Shown: positions 1 to 11,413 of the stretch, one piece after another
Position numbering within the stretch: the stretch's first letter is position 1
Layout of the letters: each line of letters starts with the position of its first letter
Notes under the pieces: generated by a model
Database searches by the model: none
Told to the model about the DNA's origin: nothing
Seen by the model: only the letters and a program-made list of their open reading frames with translations
DNA from: Manduca sexta
Taxonomy: Eukaryota > Arthropoda > Insecta > Lepidoptera > Sphingidae
DNA: 64,000 bases
NCBI RefSeq assembly: GCF_014839805.1
Contig: NC_051120.1
Location: 3,348,001 to 3,412,000, forward strand
Reading direction: 5' to 3'
Translations under genes and position numbers: made by a program

Positions 1-94
1 TATTTTTTGGCCAGACTGGACGAAATGTGTGCTGTTGACTTTGAATTTCATAAAATTGCAATAGACATCGATGTAGACGAAATGAAAATGTTGT
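1..94 (+). CDS. Possible 3' part of a coding exon (runs in from left edge)
   Basis: Frame 1 is open from the first base, reading YFLARLDEMCAVDFEFHKIA and onward (acidic, IDIDVDEMKML), up to a strong splice-donor match T|GTAAGT at 95-100. If not spliced, the frame ends at a TAA at 112-114. The product is not recognised and no domain is visible. A stretch this short can be open by chance; the perfect donor hexamer and the codon-like reading are the only support. If real, it is an internal exon of a plus-strand gene whose next exon is outside what I can identify. Confidence 0.25.
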
Positions 95-295
95 GTAAGT
101 TGATTGATCGGTAATTGTTTACATGGATCTGGATGTACGGCTCGACGTGATTTCTGCCACACGGAATGGATTTACGTTAAACGGGGATCATTCCCATTCG
201 GGATACGATCACGTCTCGCAAATAGACGTAGCACTGCGCATGTTATGAACTTAGAAATTAGATTCTCTGAATGTTGTTGATTTTTCAATGTGATT

Positions 296-531
296 TGTTT
301 GGGTGATATTTAAGTTTAAACTGACACTCCAAATAGACTTCCATCATTTAGCACATTCAGATCTATTTTTTTTTAAATACTATCCTTATTCGGATTTGAA
401 TGCTAAGATTTTAATATGGTTTCGTTTGAGTGATGTTTTAGGTATTTCCTAGCATTCTAAATACACATTCATCATTTAGCAATTCAGACCTACTTTTTTC
501 TGTAATACTATCCCTATTCGGATCAATGAAA
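296..531. repeat. Diverged two-copy tandem duplication
   Basis: Two adjacent units of roughly 110 bp (about 296-405 and 423-531) share the same order of words: GTTTGRGTGAT, a C..AAATA block, ATCATTTAGCA, ATTCAGA.CTA, a T-run, AATACTATCC and TATTCGGAT. They are clearly diverged. No coding potential is seen. The rest of 95-1,503 is AT-rich DNA in which nothing else was identified. Confidence 0.6.
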
Positions 532-1503
532 GTATCAGAAATTGTAGCGTCGTTTATCTAGCCCTCAATATCAACCCTCGATGCAACCTGATGAATTATT
601 GAATCAGCCAATTGCATCAAACGTACAAGCACGACCCTATAAATTGATTAACCACACCAAAACCAAGTAGGAAGACGTGAGGGTTTACGTAAACCGTACT
701 TGTAAAACCGTTACAACGGACGGTAATTGTCTTCGGTAACGGCGTGATAATGATACGTTGCGCTATCACAGTGTTACTTTCAGCGGATTGATTGTCAGTA
801 CCGCCACTTAATGATGTACCAGACGCGATTGCGATTCCGGCTTTTAATTGTGTAGTTAGTCTGTAAAGATGAACGTTTACTTGGTTAGTAATACCAGCCC
901 AAAACAGATCTCTATTTGCTTAAAGGGGTTTAAAAATAATAAAAATAAAATGCTTTATTCATCACGTAGGCGAACGTAGTTGCGTTTATGATAAGTCAAG
1001 GTACATGAGAATTTTAAATTATTACTTAAATTATGTCGCTTATATAACTACAGAAGTTTTTTATTGGACATAAAATAAATGAGACTACAAAGAAGCCAAC
1101 TCGTGCTGGCAGGAAAGAAGATATAAAAAAGATGTGTTTAATATTTATCTTAGTCTATTACTCTAGCTTAGTCTATGTTATTACTTACGTAATATGTCGA
1201 TTCATATGTATTTCAAAGAATTTTTATGCTTTATGAGTTTGAATTTTGTTATTACCTGATAATTTTGGGATTTTATGTGTAAGTCATAGTTCGACATGAT
1301 GTGATACAACTGCTAATAAAATTTGCTAACGTGTTACCTTCATGGTAATCTGTTAAAACGAAGTTATAGTGTTCTCATGAAATAAATTTGTATTTCATGT
1401 AATTCGAATTCAGCAAAAGACGTAGTTTAGATAATTATTAACCCGATGCCACAGATTTTCGTAGTAATTATCCTGTAATTGATTGTCATAAATAGAATTC
1501 AAT

Positions 1504-1508
1504 CGTCG
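1504..1508. repeat. Left 5-bp target-site duplication of Transib element
   Basis: CGTCG directly outside the left CACAGTG terminus, matched by CGTCG directly outside the right terminus at 3430-3434. Five-base, GC-rich duplications close to CGNCG are a known hallmark of the Transib superfamily. Confidence 0.85.
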
Positions 1509-1548
1509 CACAGTGATTCGTCTAGAACAAATTAGCTGGACAAAAACA
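1509..1548 (+). repeat. Left Transib terminus with RSS-like heptamer/nonamer
   Basis: CACAGTG at 1509-1515, then a 24-bp spacer (1516-1539), then ACAAAAACA at 1540-1548. The heptamer is identical to the V(D)J recombination signal heptamer, and the block at 1540 differs from the consensus nonamer ACAAAAACC at one base. The spacing is close to the 23-bp class. The TIR identity with the right end stops at 1545. Confidence 0.8.
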
Positions 1549-1903
1549 TTTGAGTGCGTATTTTGGTTGTTTTGGCTACAGACAGTAATATTTTAAAGGG
1601 GAAATGTGTTTTAAATGCTTCAAAAGTAATAATAATTACAAAACACACAAATTAAAATCGATGAAAAATTTTAATATAAAAGTGGCACCTTAGGAATTAT
1701 ATTATAATTTAATAATAAAACATAAAATAAAAGCAAAATACGTACATAGCACAAATTAGCATAGAAATAAAAATATATATTTTTTTAATAAATAATAATA
1801 ACATTAATAACATTTGAAATTCTCTACTTATAGCTAAATTAATTTCACCTATACACAAATTTAAAGTGTTAAAAGCAAAATAATTAAATAAATAAATCTA
1901 ATC

Positions 1904-2899
1904 CTAACCAGATGAGTCATCACTTTCACAATCAGACGAGTCAGGTGCCAAATAATCATCAACGTCACATGGCGTTAGACTATTTGATGCCCGAGGTATG
2001 GGTATTGAAGGCGGGACTACCAAATTCAGCACTTCTGATGGTAATGACTCTTTTTTCTTTTTAGGTAGTTCTCTGAGTGAATTAATTACAGGATCTGATG
2101 TTATTAAAAGCATATTCAGTAAATCTGTATTCGTGGTAATACGCGACTGTTTCCGTGTATGAAGTTCCCGGAATCTACGGCAGTCTTTATTTCGAGCCTC
2201 TTGAGCTTCCTCGGATAGTTGCCCAATAGGCACAATACAATACTTAATAACCTCCGTACTATGCACAAGAATTTTTCAATGACAGTTTTCGCGTTTGTTT
2301 GTAAGAATGACTGGTACATTTCGAATCTACATAGTAAGCTAATGCTTCGTCACTATTCAGTTGTCTACCACCGCACGTTTTTTCACTTGTTTCAATTCTG
2401 TCAGAGGATTGGCTACTCTTTCCGATCCTAGAAGCTATTTTTCTCTGACCTGCCATACGGTTTGCAACTTCCGCAGCTATGGTCAATTCTCCTGCACTGC
2501 GTGTTTGCACCAATTCTTCAACTTTGCGCTTTTTTGTTTTGTAACACGAGTCGTCGAAATCTTTTTTGGGTCGACCTTGAAGCCGACTCCCTTTTGATGA
2601 CGTGGATGGGCAAGGTCGATCCACACATATGGTAAAACTCATGTTGCCTCCTTCTAACCTCTTTTTATTAATATTTAAAAAGCGATCTAATAACATATTC
2701 GATGCCGCCCATTTTCCGGTTAATTTTGAATATATACTGGATATTTTCTGTTTAATGGCCCTCAACGAGTCACTAGTGATATCACTAACAGCAAATTTAT
2801 TATTTATATATTCCAATAAACGAACATTCCGTTCTTCTTTGGCATGTTTTCGCCATTCTTCAAAAAACTCAATTTTCGAAATGGGGAAGACACGTTCTG
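1904..2899 (-). pseudogene. Transib transposase remnant: N-terminal part plus catalytic-Glu C-terminus
   Basis: Minus strand. From about 2899 to 2259 a frame is open, preceded by an acceptor-like TTTTTCAG|AA. It reads ERVFPISKIEFFEEW, then a basic stretch GRPKKDFDD...KTKKRKVEEL and ends in LNSDEALAYYVDSK and a stop. This matches the N-terminal region of Transib-type transposases as I know it. A second frame, 2266-1904, contains VPIGQLSEEAQEARNKD, then RELHTRK, a LLITSDP motif and an acidic serine-rich tail. This is the C-terminal end that carries the third catalytic residue (Glu) and aligns by motif with the RAG1 segment around E962. The middle of the protein, including the two catalytic Asp residues and the NDGNTARR-type block, is absent, and the two pieces are in different frames. 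It is therefore an internal-deletion remnant with no transposase activity expected. Use of a non-ATG codon as start should be ignored; no initiating exon was found upstream. Confidence 0.75.
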
Positions 2900-3389
2900 A
2901 AAAATGAAATAAAACCAGTTAGTGGTGGAATGTGGTACCAAATTTGATCTCGTTTAAAAGGTGAATATTAGTACTATATACTGTAAAAAATTTAGACTGG
3001 ATACAATTGGATACAAAAAGATGCATACGATTAAAATATGGAAACTTGATAAAAAAAAAATATTTTTCAATACTATATTCCAAGCCATATTGGGCCAAAC
3101 CTACTCATATTAGAATCTTATGGGTGGTAAAATATGAAAATACATTCCCTCAACAGTAGAATCCATCACAAAAATCACGGTAATATATCACACAAATTAA
3201 AGGAGATGCTATCGAAAGCACTGCAAAAATGCAACTACTCCAATTACATTAATGCAACTATTACATTACCTACCTGCGACAGTTAATTACACATCCCTGT
3301 GGAATGTTTTTCACCCTTTCTACCTGTTTTCGTGACCTTGGGGATGTTGTTTACAACATGTGGTCACTAATTAGTAGATTCTTGGAAGT

Positions 3390-3429
3390 GACTTTTGTCC
3401 AGCTAATTTGTTCTAGACGAATCACTGTG
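3390..3429 (-). repeat. Right Transib terminus with RSS-like heptamer
   Basis: Reverse complement of the left TIR over 37 bp (3393-3429). Read inward on the minus strand it begins CACAGTG, has the same 24-bp spacer, and then ACAAAAGTC, a weaker nonamer match (first six bases). Both ends have the same spacing, as expected for a transposon rather than a 12/23 pair. Confidence 0.8.
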
Positions 3430-3434
3430 CGTCG
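3430..3434. repeat. Right 5-bp target-site duplication of Transib element
   Basis: CGTCG, a direct copy of the 5 bp at 1504-1508, so the insertion boundaries can be set to the base. Confidence 0.85.
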
Positions 3435-5460
3435 GTAGGACGTTTGTGTTAAATGACGTAATGTTTTCATGTTTTCCTCGCGCATCATCATTAAGGTTTA
3501 TTTTTCTCTGCTATAATGGAGCAATAATGTTTACTTTATCATTTCTATGTCATATTGTAACTCTTTAAACATTATTAAGAAATTATATGTATCTTAATGT
3601 ATTAATTATAGTATTTAATTTTGATATGTAACGGTGGCCCTTGCAATTGTCAACAAAGGAGCCAAGTATAATGATGTACACTTATTTAGCTGTTTCGTAT
3701 CTTGTAATCAAGTAAATTGTAGAAAGAAGGAGAAGCGAATTGATCTACATACAACTTATTAATCGAAATTGAGAACGATTGTTTCGAACAAAAATTGAAA
3801 TTACAATGAAATCAATGAATAAATGATTTCGTAAGTCTGCACTCTTAGTTTTCTTCAAGAAAAAAAAATGGGACCCATGGTATTTGATGAAGTATTCTTT
3901 TTTAAGTGTCGTATGATACATCGAACTTACGATATACTGTCTTCGAGTAGATAATTGTCTAGTTGATGTACAGGAAACGGTCCCACACGAGACGTTTAAC
4001 TGTAATGTATGTGTAAAACACGTTGCTGTTATGTTGCCGTTTGGAAAACCATTGTTCTGATGTAACACTCGTATCGAAGCACGTCTTTTGTGAACTTGAA
4101 GATATGTCAGTTACAATGAATAAACCTGTTTCTTTGCACTCCGACGCTGCGTGCCATTGTTGACTTGTTACTAGTTTTGTACTTTCTGGGTAATTTAGTT
4201 ACAGAAAATTGTAAATTATCTTGAAAAAATAATAAACTTTAATATATTTAAAATAAAATAATATCTTTTTTGATTCTCAGCTCAATACTCTCAGTAATTA
4301 TTGCCTCTATCAGATAAGAAGCTGTTTCATTAACTCAATAAAAACCCTTATATCCTCCTGGTGTATAACTGTCATTGGAAAAAGATTACTAAAATGGTGC
4401 TAAAACAGGGACCCGTATCGTTGAATGCACTTCCATTAATTAACTATCCACACATTTATCCGATATCCAGCCTTGACCCCATGCGTAGGCGCAGCCGTTC
4501 GCACGGTATTTCGTGTAATTTCTGTTGAACTTAAGTTATACGAATAATATTATTTAAGCTAATTCATGTTTAATGTTTTAGTTGTAGTGTTACGTTAAAT
4601 TATGTAATAGTATATATTTATACATAATAGCTTAAATTGGAGTGAAAGGCTTGGAACATGGTGTATTAGTGTATCAATTACTTAAATGTGTTCATTATTG
4701 TTTACGTTTACAGTATGTGAAATATGAGTTATGTGAAAAATTCTTGGTTATTTAGCAGTACTATGTTATATAATAAGTGAATTTGATCGACTATAGTGTT
4801 GTCTTAAAGATGAATTTACTGCTTTTTCAATATTTACCTATAAAGTCGCCGATTTCAAAACATTATCATGTCATATTTAATACAAAATATATGACTGAAA
4901 TACAGTTTACAAAACAAATGCCTTTTACCTTAGGGATAGTCACATTTTTTTAATAAGGATGGTATTACATACCTCATTTATAATATAAAATATTTCTGAA
5001 TAAATAATTTATTGCCTGTTCATTCCGTATGAGTACTAAAGAGACTTCCTAGAAATTAGCCTTACTTGGACTTCACGTTAAGTACGTGAAAACACTCCTA
5101 CGTACTTACGAATTAATATTAATAGCCATTGTTGAGTTTTACGGACTTTGGACTCCATCGACCTCTAACTTTGTAACTTACACATTTACATTATTCAGTA
5201 GTACCATGAATTTTAATACTCTATAGATTGATGTCCGCTTTTTTTTGTTAAAAGTATATGTTGAAGAATTATAGTGATTTTATTAATATAAACATTATTC
5301 ATTGATTAGTATTTTGAAGCTATAACAGTGTATGCTTTTAAAGGTGTTGTTTGGGTTTATAAATATTTGATATCCAAGTAAATGAAATGTTTATGCGAAA
5401 GTCACACATTTTTTTGTTTTATAAAATTGTATAATTGTAAATTGTAGTTAGATATTGTAA
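3435..5460. other. Unassigned AT-rich DNA
   Basis: No repeat end, exon-like block or convincing frame was found. A minus-strand frame of 107 codons at 3745-4068 has low-complexity, cysteine- and histidine-scattered content and no recognisable motif; it is treated as chance. Confidence 0.5.
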
Positions 5461-5461
5461 C

Positions 5462-5545
5462 TTTAACTTTGCGGCTGCAAAGCATTCGAAACGTCGGGAG
5501 AAAATTAAATAATTAATAAACCCGCGATAAAATCGGAAACCTAGT
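5462..5545 (+). repeat. Lepidopteran non-LTR-type 3' tail
   Basis: Contains GCGGCTGCAAAG, CGAAACGTCGGGAGAAAATT and AATAAACCCGCGATAAAATC in order. I recognise this as a very common dispersed lepidopteran sequence, usually the 3' end of a LINE-type retrotransposon. No reverse transcriptase sequence is attached, so this is a 5'-truncated copy. Confidence 0.55.
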
Positions 5546-6007
5546 TATATATCGATAAAACATGCCGGAGGTAGTGACTATATTATATAGATCGTTCAGC
5601 TGATTTCTTAAATTTAATATATTTATGATCGTATACTTCATACCTATATTTCCATAGAGGCACATCTCTAAAATCAAACTTTACAAGACACTGACCGCAC
5701 CATCTGTCCCATGTTTTAGTTTGCATATCAACAAATCTTGAGGTTTTCTAGTTTTCTTCGAGCTTTAATTTCCAACATTATGCAGACAGTATGCTGAAAC
5801 AAGATAACGACTTGCATCTCGTTCCAATATGTAAATAGAAACCGGACGTTTCTTAATTTACAATAATTTCTCTTTCAATTGCATTAGATAGTCTACAAGC
5901 GCGAAATTATATGCAAGGGGTTTGCGTAAATTCAGTATTTATTCTGTAGTACTTGTTAGTTACTGACGGTAGCAGAATTACTCAATAACTATGTTTTTTT
6001 TATTTAC

Positions 6008-6316
6008 TGGTGGTAGGTCTCTCATATGTGAGAGTCCGCCTGGGTAGGTACCACCGCAATGTCTATTTCTGCCGCCAAGCAAACAGTGTGAAGTTACTAT
6101 TGTGTTCCAGTTCGAAGGGCATTGTAGCCAGTGTAATTACTGGACATAATAAGACTTAACATCTCATGTCTCAGGATGGCAAGTGCAGTGGAATACCAAA
6201 CAAAACTTTGTAATTCAAGGTGTTGTATGGTGTTTCTACTGTTTATTGGCGACCGTATCGCTTACCATCAGGCGAATGGCAAACTCGTCTCATCATTCAA
6301 AGCAATAAAAAAAAAT
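6008..6316 (+). repeat. SINE (Metulj-like, 'TTACCATCAGG' family)
   Basis: Order of diagnostic words: GGTGGTAGGTCTCTCATATG, CTGGGTAGGTACCACC, TCTGCCGCCAAGC, GTGTTCCAGTTCGAAGGGC, CCAGTGTAATTACTGG, CTTACCATCAGGCG and an A-run at the end (6304-6316). This is the layout of a widespread lepidopteran SINE family. The frame 6176-6478 is a by-product of the element and not a gene. A second, 5'-to-3' similar copy is at 38,400-38,685. Confidence 0.75.
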
Positions 6317-7430
6317 AGTGTCTCCTATCTGATCTGTAGTTTGTTCTTTGGCTTGAAATATCCGAGTCACATCTTTACAATGAAACTCCGCAAAGAAAAA
6401 CGTCAGTTAATCTTCGTTCGAGGTGCTTATCGAATTGCATTCTTATATAAACGAGAATGCATGCGGGTAATATTGTAGATGAAGTCTATGAGGCAGGTTT
6501 TTTAACCAGACCCTATACACGAGTGGTTATTTAGCTCGATCATACGAAAGGATCGGAATGTTTATGGACTTTAATTAAATGCAAATTTTCAAATTAGTCT
6601 GTTACTTATGAAATAGCATTTACTGGTTTAGTCCACGCGGACTATGTCATTAACAATAATGAGTTATTAATTCTTACTTGTATTAAACTATATGTTTTAT
6701 TGTAAGACTCGAAAACAAGATTTATTTACGATTCAGTTATTACAGGGCATTGCGGTTGGTTGAGCAGATTCTATTAGGCTTATGAATATTAATTGTACAG
6801 TGGCGTCTCTACCAAGGTTGCAACTGGTTACATACATAAGCTAGTCAGAAATTCCTCTGGCCTCGTAAATTTTCAAGGCTGAGACATAAAGTAAGATTTT
6901 TTTTATTTTTTTATTGACTAAGTGAATTAAGTTACGTGCGTATTCCTTTTTTTCACTTATATGTTAATTAAAATATACAACGCATATGAATATTTATGTT
7001 GGTCTCCACAATTACAATCATATATGAATAATGTATTTTTTTTAATTCTGCGATCATAATAACATTACTGCGGAGTATTTTGCTGTAATCAAACTAAATC
7101 TTACTGTTATGCGTATGCCAATACATATCCGTATTGCATAAGGTCACACGTAGTTATATAACAATAACTACTTAATATTCGTTTTTAAAAACCGTAATAT
7201 CGTGTAAACCCATTTATTCGCTTCCGAATTACATTTTGGTGCAATTTCGGTAACCGTTATTCCGACAAAAGTTGACTTAGATTGTGGAAAGAAATATTCG
7301 TCTTAAATATTACTGTCTCGATTTAAACGACGGGTTTCATTACATATCTAGAAATATTGTAAATAATCTTTTGATAAATGTGGAAGTTTGCGAAGATGTT
7401 TCGATGTTTGTTAGAAGTGAGCGCAGAAAT
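6317..7430. other. Unassigned AT-rich DNA
   Basis: Nothing identifiable apart from homopolymer T runs near 6,900 and 7,035. Confidence 0.5.
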
Positions 7431-7437
7431 TGTTGGA

Positions 7438-7562
7438 CAGTTTTGAATGAAATTTAGCACTCAGATAGAGAGAGCATACCTGGATAATATTCATCCCGGA
7501 AAAGTTAACAGGGACGGGGGGCTTTATCCTAGGAAACTTTAACACGGATGGAACCGTGATCA
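7438..7562 (+). repeat. Degenerate Helitron-like tail
   Basis: Words such as GAAATTTAGCACTCAGATAGAG, ATTCATCCCGGAAAAGTTAAC and ACACGGATGGAACCGTG follow the 3' half of common lepidopteran Helitron-like repeats (normally ending ACGCGGGCGAAACCGCGGG). The CTAG end is not preserved. Confidence 0.4.
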
Positions 7563-10500
7563 ACCCTTCAGTATCAAGTAAATATAAAACTCCAACCCTA
7601 CGAGGACAATATTGTTATTGGAAAAAAAGATGATTTCCGTTGTCTTCCAAGTATTTATACTTAGTATTGTTTGTGGAAGGTTGTGAATGTCTCGTGTCTG
7701 CATTGGTTTATGAATGTATCAACTTCATTGCTTTTTTTAATACATTGGTACACGTACGCGTCGTATCTATGTTATTTGGTTAGTTTTTCTTGTGATACGT
7801 TATACTAAACGTACGACTGTATGTTTAGGTTATTTTATACGATGAAATTACAATTTCGTTTCGAACTGTTTCATATACGGATAGGCGGACAAATTTACAA
7901 GAAAGGTGTTTTTCAATGGTGAGGTAAAAGTTATATTTGAAATGAATTATAACCTCACAATTAAACTATGTATACATATATTTTATTTAAACAGAATGTG
8001 TGTCTGTATTGTATTTTATTTTACAAATAACTTTCCTCACGATTGACTGAGGGCTAGAACTACGTTTTAAAAGCAGCTGTGGTATTGTATGAAACTTTCT
8101 TACTAATTAAGAGTATAATTTTTTATCTCCATTCTCGTACTACCATTAACGTTGCCAACAGGTTTGAGTCGCATAAAACTTGCATTAAATACTACTAATA
8201 ACCATTGCAAAAACCATCATTTATTTATTGAATATGGTTATCTTTGTCAGCGAAGTCGTGGTTTAATTTGTTTTCAGAGAAATAAGCAATCTTATATTTA
8301 TGAGGAATCTATCTGGTCTGTTAACTAAAGACGAAGCAATCATTGCTATATAACAATCTTTAAATAATTTGCATTGTTAGTCAGTAAATAGATTAGTTAT
8401 ATATGTAGTTTTTGAGTCCGTTTCCTGGTAGAGTTTAGATGTGCTATGAGGTATTGTTTATAAAAAAAGGATATCCGATTAAATTCTTCTCTAGAGACAT
8501 CTCCAAATAATGCATGCAATGCTATTTGTGATAATATTAAGTAAAATTCTTTTGGAATTTGTTGCGGAAAATTACTAGATTGGAAAATGTCCTGGATACG
8601 TTTTATTGAATAGAATGGGCGCTTTGATATCGCTTGCGGGTTAAGGCTCGGCGAGCTCTTTAACAAGACTGGTTATGCCTACTTTGTTATTGTCGATCGC
8701 ATCGGTGTAAGTAGAAAATACTAGGTTCTGTCTCTAAAGTATTGTTGTATTTTTAAAGCTAATTTCACAGATAACTATGGGGTCATCGAAGGAAATTATG
8801 TGTTTGTCTGGACTACAAGGCATGTAAGGCATTATGTAAACGAGCGGATGTGTGCCTTGGAAATAATATACGTAAACTAAATATTGTAATTAGACTATGC
8901 TTTGGTTATTTATTCTATAGAATGATCGTTATTTATTTATTAAAATCCACAGCCCTTAATACTGAATGATGCGATCTGATAGACATAAAGCCAATAAGGG
9001 ATTAACATTTTGCTTACACGATTAAATAAACGGCAGTCAAAAACGGGATAGTATTTTAGAGGAACGTTTATGCTCTGTCTTATGTGAGATTTTCAATTTT
9101 GCTGTGCCTAAAGGTTAATACTGTAATCATATAGAATTCCAATTTTGCGCCAATTTGAAATGAGGTCACATCTGACCTGTCCATTACCCAGATAATGTTA
9201 CTCAGACACGAATTTAAGTCAAATTTTTGGATCGCCTTATCCAGTTACTAGCTGGGAGCCTTCTCCACTAGAAGACCCCCTAGCTATTTTTGTCAATAGC
9301 AATTTTTTTGCTAATACGCAGCATAATATTTATATTTGTACAAAGACACTGCTTGACTGATATCGAATTTGCTAAACCATGTGTAGTTTAATCCGTATTC
9401 TGTTACTTAGATTTGGAACGGTCATACTTCTAATTTCAAGGCCATGAGGCTTATCTAAAGGTTGGTCTTGATCAAAATCTGCATTCCGTCAAGTTCGTGG
9501 ACAATAAACCTGTCAAATATTATTTGAAAGATATCTATTTGCTTACCTCACGTCAATGTCCGTAATTACTTTCCGATGGATGCATATTTATTTAGGATTG
9601 TTTGGTAAGTTCAAAGAAATCTTCGAAATGTTTGATGTCTTTTCTTTGTTTATACATTTATCATCCAAAAAATCACGAGGGGGTTTATTTATCCTCCATC
9701 ACAACTTGAGTTACTAATAGTTTTCTTATTTATTTTCACTTAATTTACTTTATTTGTCAATTCTAATTTTCATTAAACTGTAATCACAAGATTTATTCTA
9801 CAATAATTGCTTGTTTAATTAAAGTAATACCTACCTACAATCGAAAATTCTATCTTCTAAATATCATCCTCTTTCGTACCCTCTCGTTAAGTTAAATAAT
9901 AACTAACAGTTGGTTATTTTAAATGCTCCATTTGTCAAGTGGAACGAGTAAGGTATTTTAAAACCACTGAACTCTGGAATATGCAAATTTAACACAAGAA
10001 CAGGTATCCGTCGCGCATCAATACTTTCGTTTACTCGCTCAACTAATGGCGGCGTATTAACTTCATATACAACTTTATGTGTTGCAATTTTTTATTCTTT
10101 ATAGCTTGTTTTAATTTAATATACGCTACATGTCTGAAGATGGGTTATTAAAGGCGAGTCGTTCTACTGAGAAACGTGAGTAAAAAATCAAAAGTCACTT
10201 CTTAAACTTGTTGCGGTATTGAACGTCTATTGCCATCTGCTGAATCCGTTTTATTCGTTTTGTGTTTCTTGTTAAATATAACCCCGCGTGCGACAGGTCG
10301 ACTCCTTCCAATTATACATCCAGCTGTACTTCTCGGAATGTTCGCAAACAGATAGTTGTTTCCATAAAGGAATTTGGATTGCGTTAATTTGTATAAACAC
10401 TGCATTAAATCAAGATCTTACGTCTTAAAATCCCCGTTCTCGATTCTAAATGTACCATTCTCACTGTTTGAACAGTTATTATTGTATCCGCTTTTGGTTT

Positions 10501-10840
10501 GTAAGTATTTAGGTTGAATTTTATAATTCATGTGTATCATACCGTTAAATTATGTGTGTGCATTTCATTGCATATCGTTTTGTTTGATATAATTATGTTT
10601 ATTTGAGAAATGTTGATTTTGTCACTTGGTAATTCCACTATCAACTTGATAATCAATGATTTAATTATTTTTTAACGTATATTATCCGATATCACCTCGA
10701 GCACTCGTTTGCCGTCCACACCGTAATCGTTGCATACATTCTTGAATGTCATATCTTGAGATCCTTGTTCAAGTTACTTGCCCATGTATGTAATATGCAA
10801 GTTTATTTGCAACCTTATAATCCGGACGATTTGTGGATTG
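7563..10840. other. Unassigned AT-rich DNA
   Basis: No repeat or exon recognised. A minus-strand frame at 8397-8666 (about 89 codons, ending TAA, preceded by an in-frame stop and an AG) reads like ordinary protein in part (IPKEFYLILSQIALHALFGD) but has no known motif; kept here only as a weak possible exon. Confidence 0.4.
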
Positions 10841-11407
10841 AGGTTGTGCAGGAAATGTTGTGAGCGTACGAGGCTGCGTTCGATTCGGTCGAGTAAAAGT
10901 TTGAAGTCCATTCGGTTCGGTTAGACGCGTCGCGTGGTTGCGCACGGCGGGCCGGCGGCGCCTCAGTTTGCTCGCGCTGCCCGCGCAGCTCACTCGTGTG
11001 TTCAACTTACGTTGCCACAAACGAAAACCGACTTGCCGATACGAATTTGGAACATTTTCGACCGGTAAAGTCGGTTCAACTGTCGCTTTTAAACGGCAGA
11101 ACAGCGACCGCCTAAATTTCGCATTGCGAATCGGACGTGCTATTGCCTCACTCTGTTACGCTGGTGTCTTAACAGATAACTGTGAAGGAACGTGTGTGAG
11201 CCTCGATCGTTCGGAGTCAGCAGTGTTGTGCTATCAGTGCTGTGGAATTGGAGCATGTGTTTTGTGGAAAGTGTTAATATATGTGTTGTATGAGACTTGC
11301 GATACGTTTCACTAAACTCGAGACAAAAAGTTGTTTCGTATTCGAGTTTGTGTGACCGCCGGTGTGTATATGCAGTGCTTTCCCCCTGTCTGTCTGCTTG
11401 ATTTATG
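10840..11407 (+). promoter_or_regulatory. GC-rich promoter / first-exon candidate ending ATG|GTGAGT
   Basis: A CpG- and GC-rich island stands out from the AT-rich surroundings, with the core GGCGGGCCGGCGGCGCCTCAG near 10,945. Arthropod initiator-like TCAGT words occur near 10,964 and 11,238. The block ends ATTTATG|GTGAGT, a consensus splice donor at 11,408-11,413 placed directly after an ATG. This is what a 5' UTR exon of a plus-strand gene followed by a long intron looks like. The 125-codon frame inside (10,938-11,315) is more likely a product of GC content than a protein. No downstream coding exon was found in the window. Confidence 0.4.
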
Positions 11408-11413
11408 GTGAGT

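Larger units (their letters stand above)
1509..3429 (-). mobile_element. Transib (RAG1-like) DNA transposon, internally deleted
   Basis: A 1,921-bp element bounded by 37-bp terminal inverted repeats that match perfectly (1509-1545 and 3393-3429) and flanked by CGTCG duplications. Both termini begin CACAGTG. The interior encodes, on the minus strand, two separated parts of a Transib-type transposase. Full-length Transib elements are about 3 kb, so this copy looks internally deleted and non-autonomous. The perfect TIRs and intact target duplication suggest a fairly young insertion, probably mobilised by a transposase supplied in trans. The assignment rests on the combination of TIR start, TSD length and sequence, and the protein remnant, not on a database search. 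Confidence 0.85.

Noticed and set aside
682..695. 14-bp palindrome GGTTTACGTAAACC
   Set aside because: No associated element or cluster; palindromes of this size occur by chance in a window this long.
1509..3429. Functional V(D)J-type recombination signals
   Set aside because: Insects have no V(D)J recombination; both ends have the same ~24-bp spacing and a 5-bp target duplication, so they are transposon termini.
8397..8666. Minus-strand ORF of 89 codons as a gene
   Set aside because: No ATG in a good position, in-frame stop just upstream, and no motif; kept only as a weak exon possibility in the surrounding region entry.
10938..11315. 125-codon ORF, the longest gap-free plus-strand ORF
   Set aside because: It lies in a GC-rich, 5'-UTR-like island, has Cys/Arg-rich biased content, no motif, and a comparable minus-strand ORF overlaps it.
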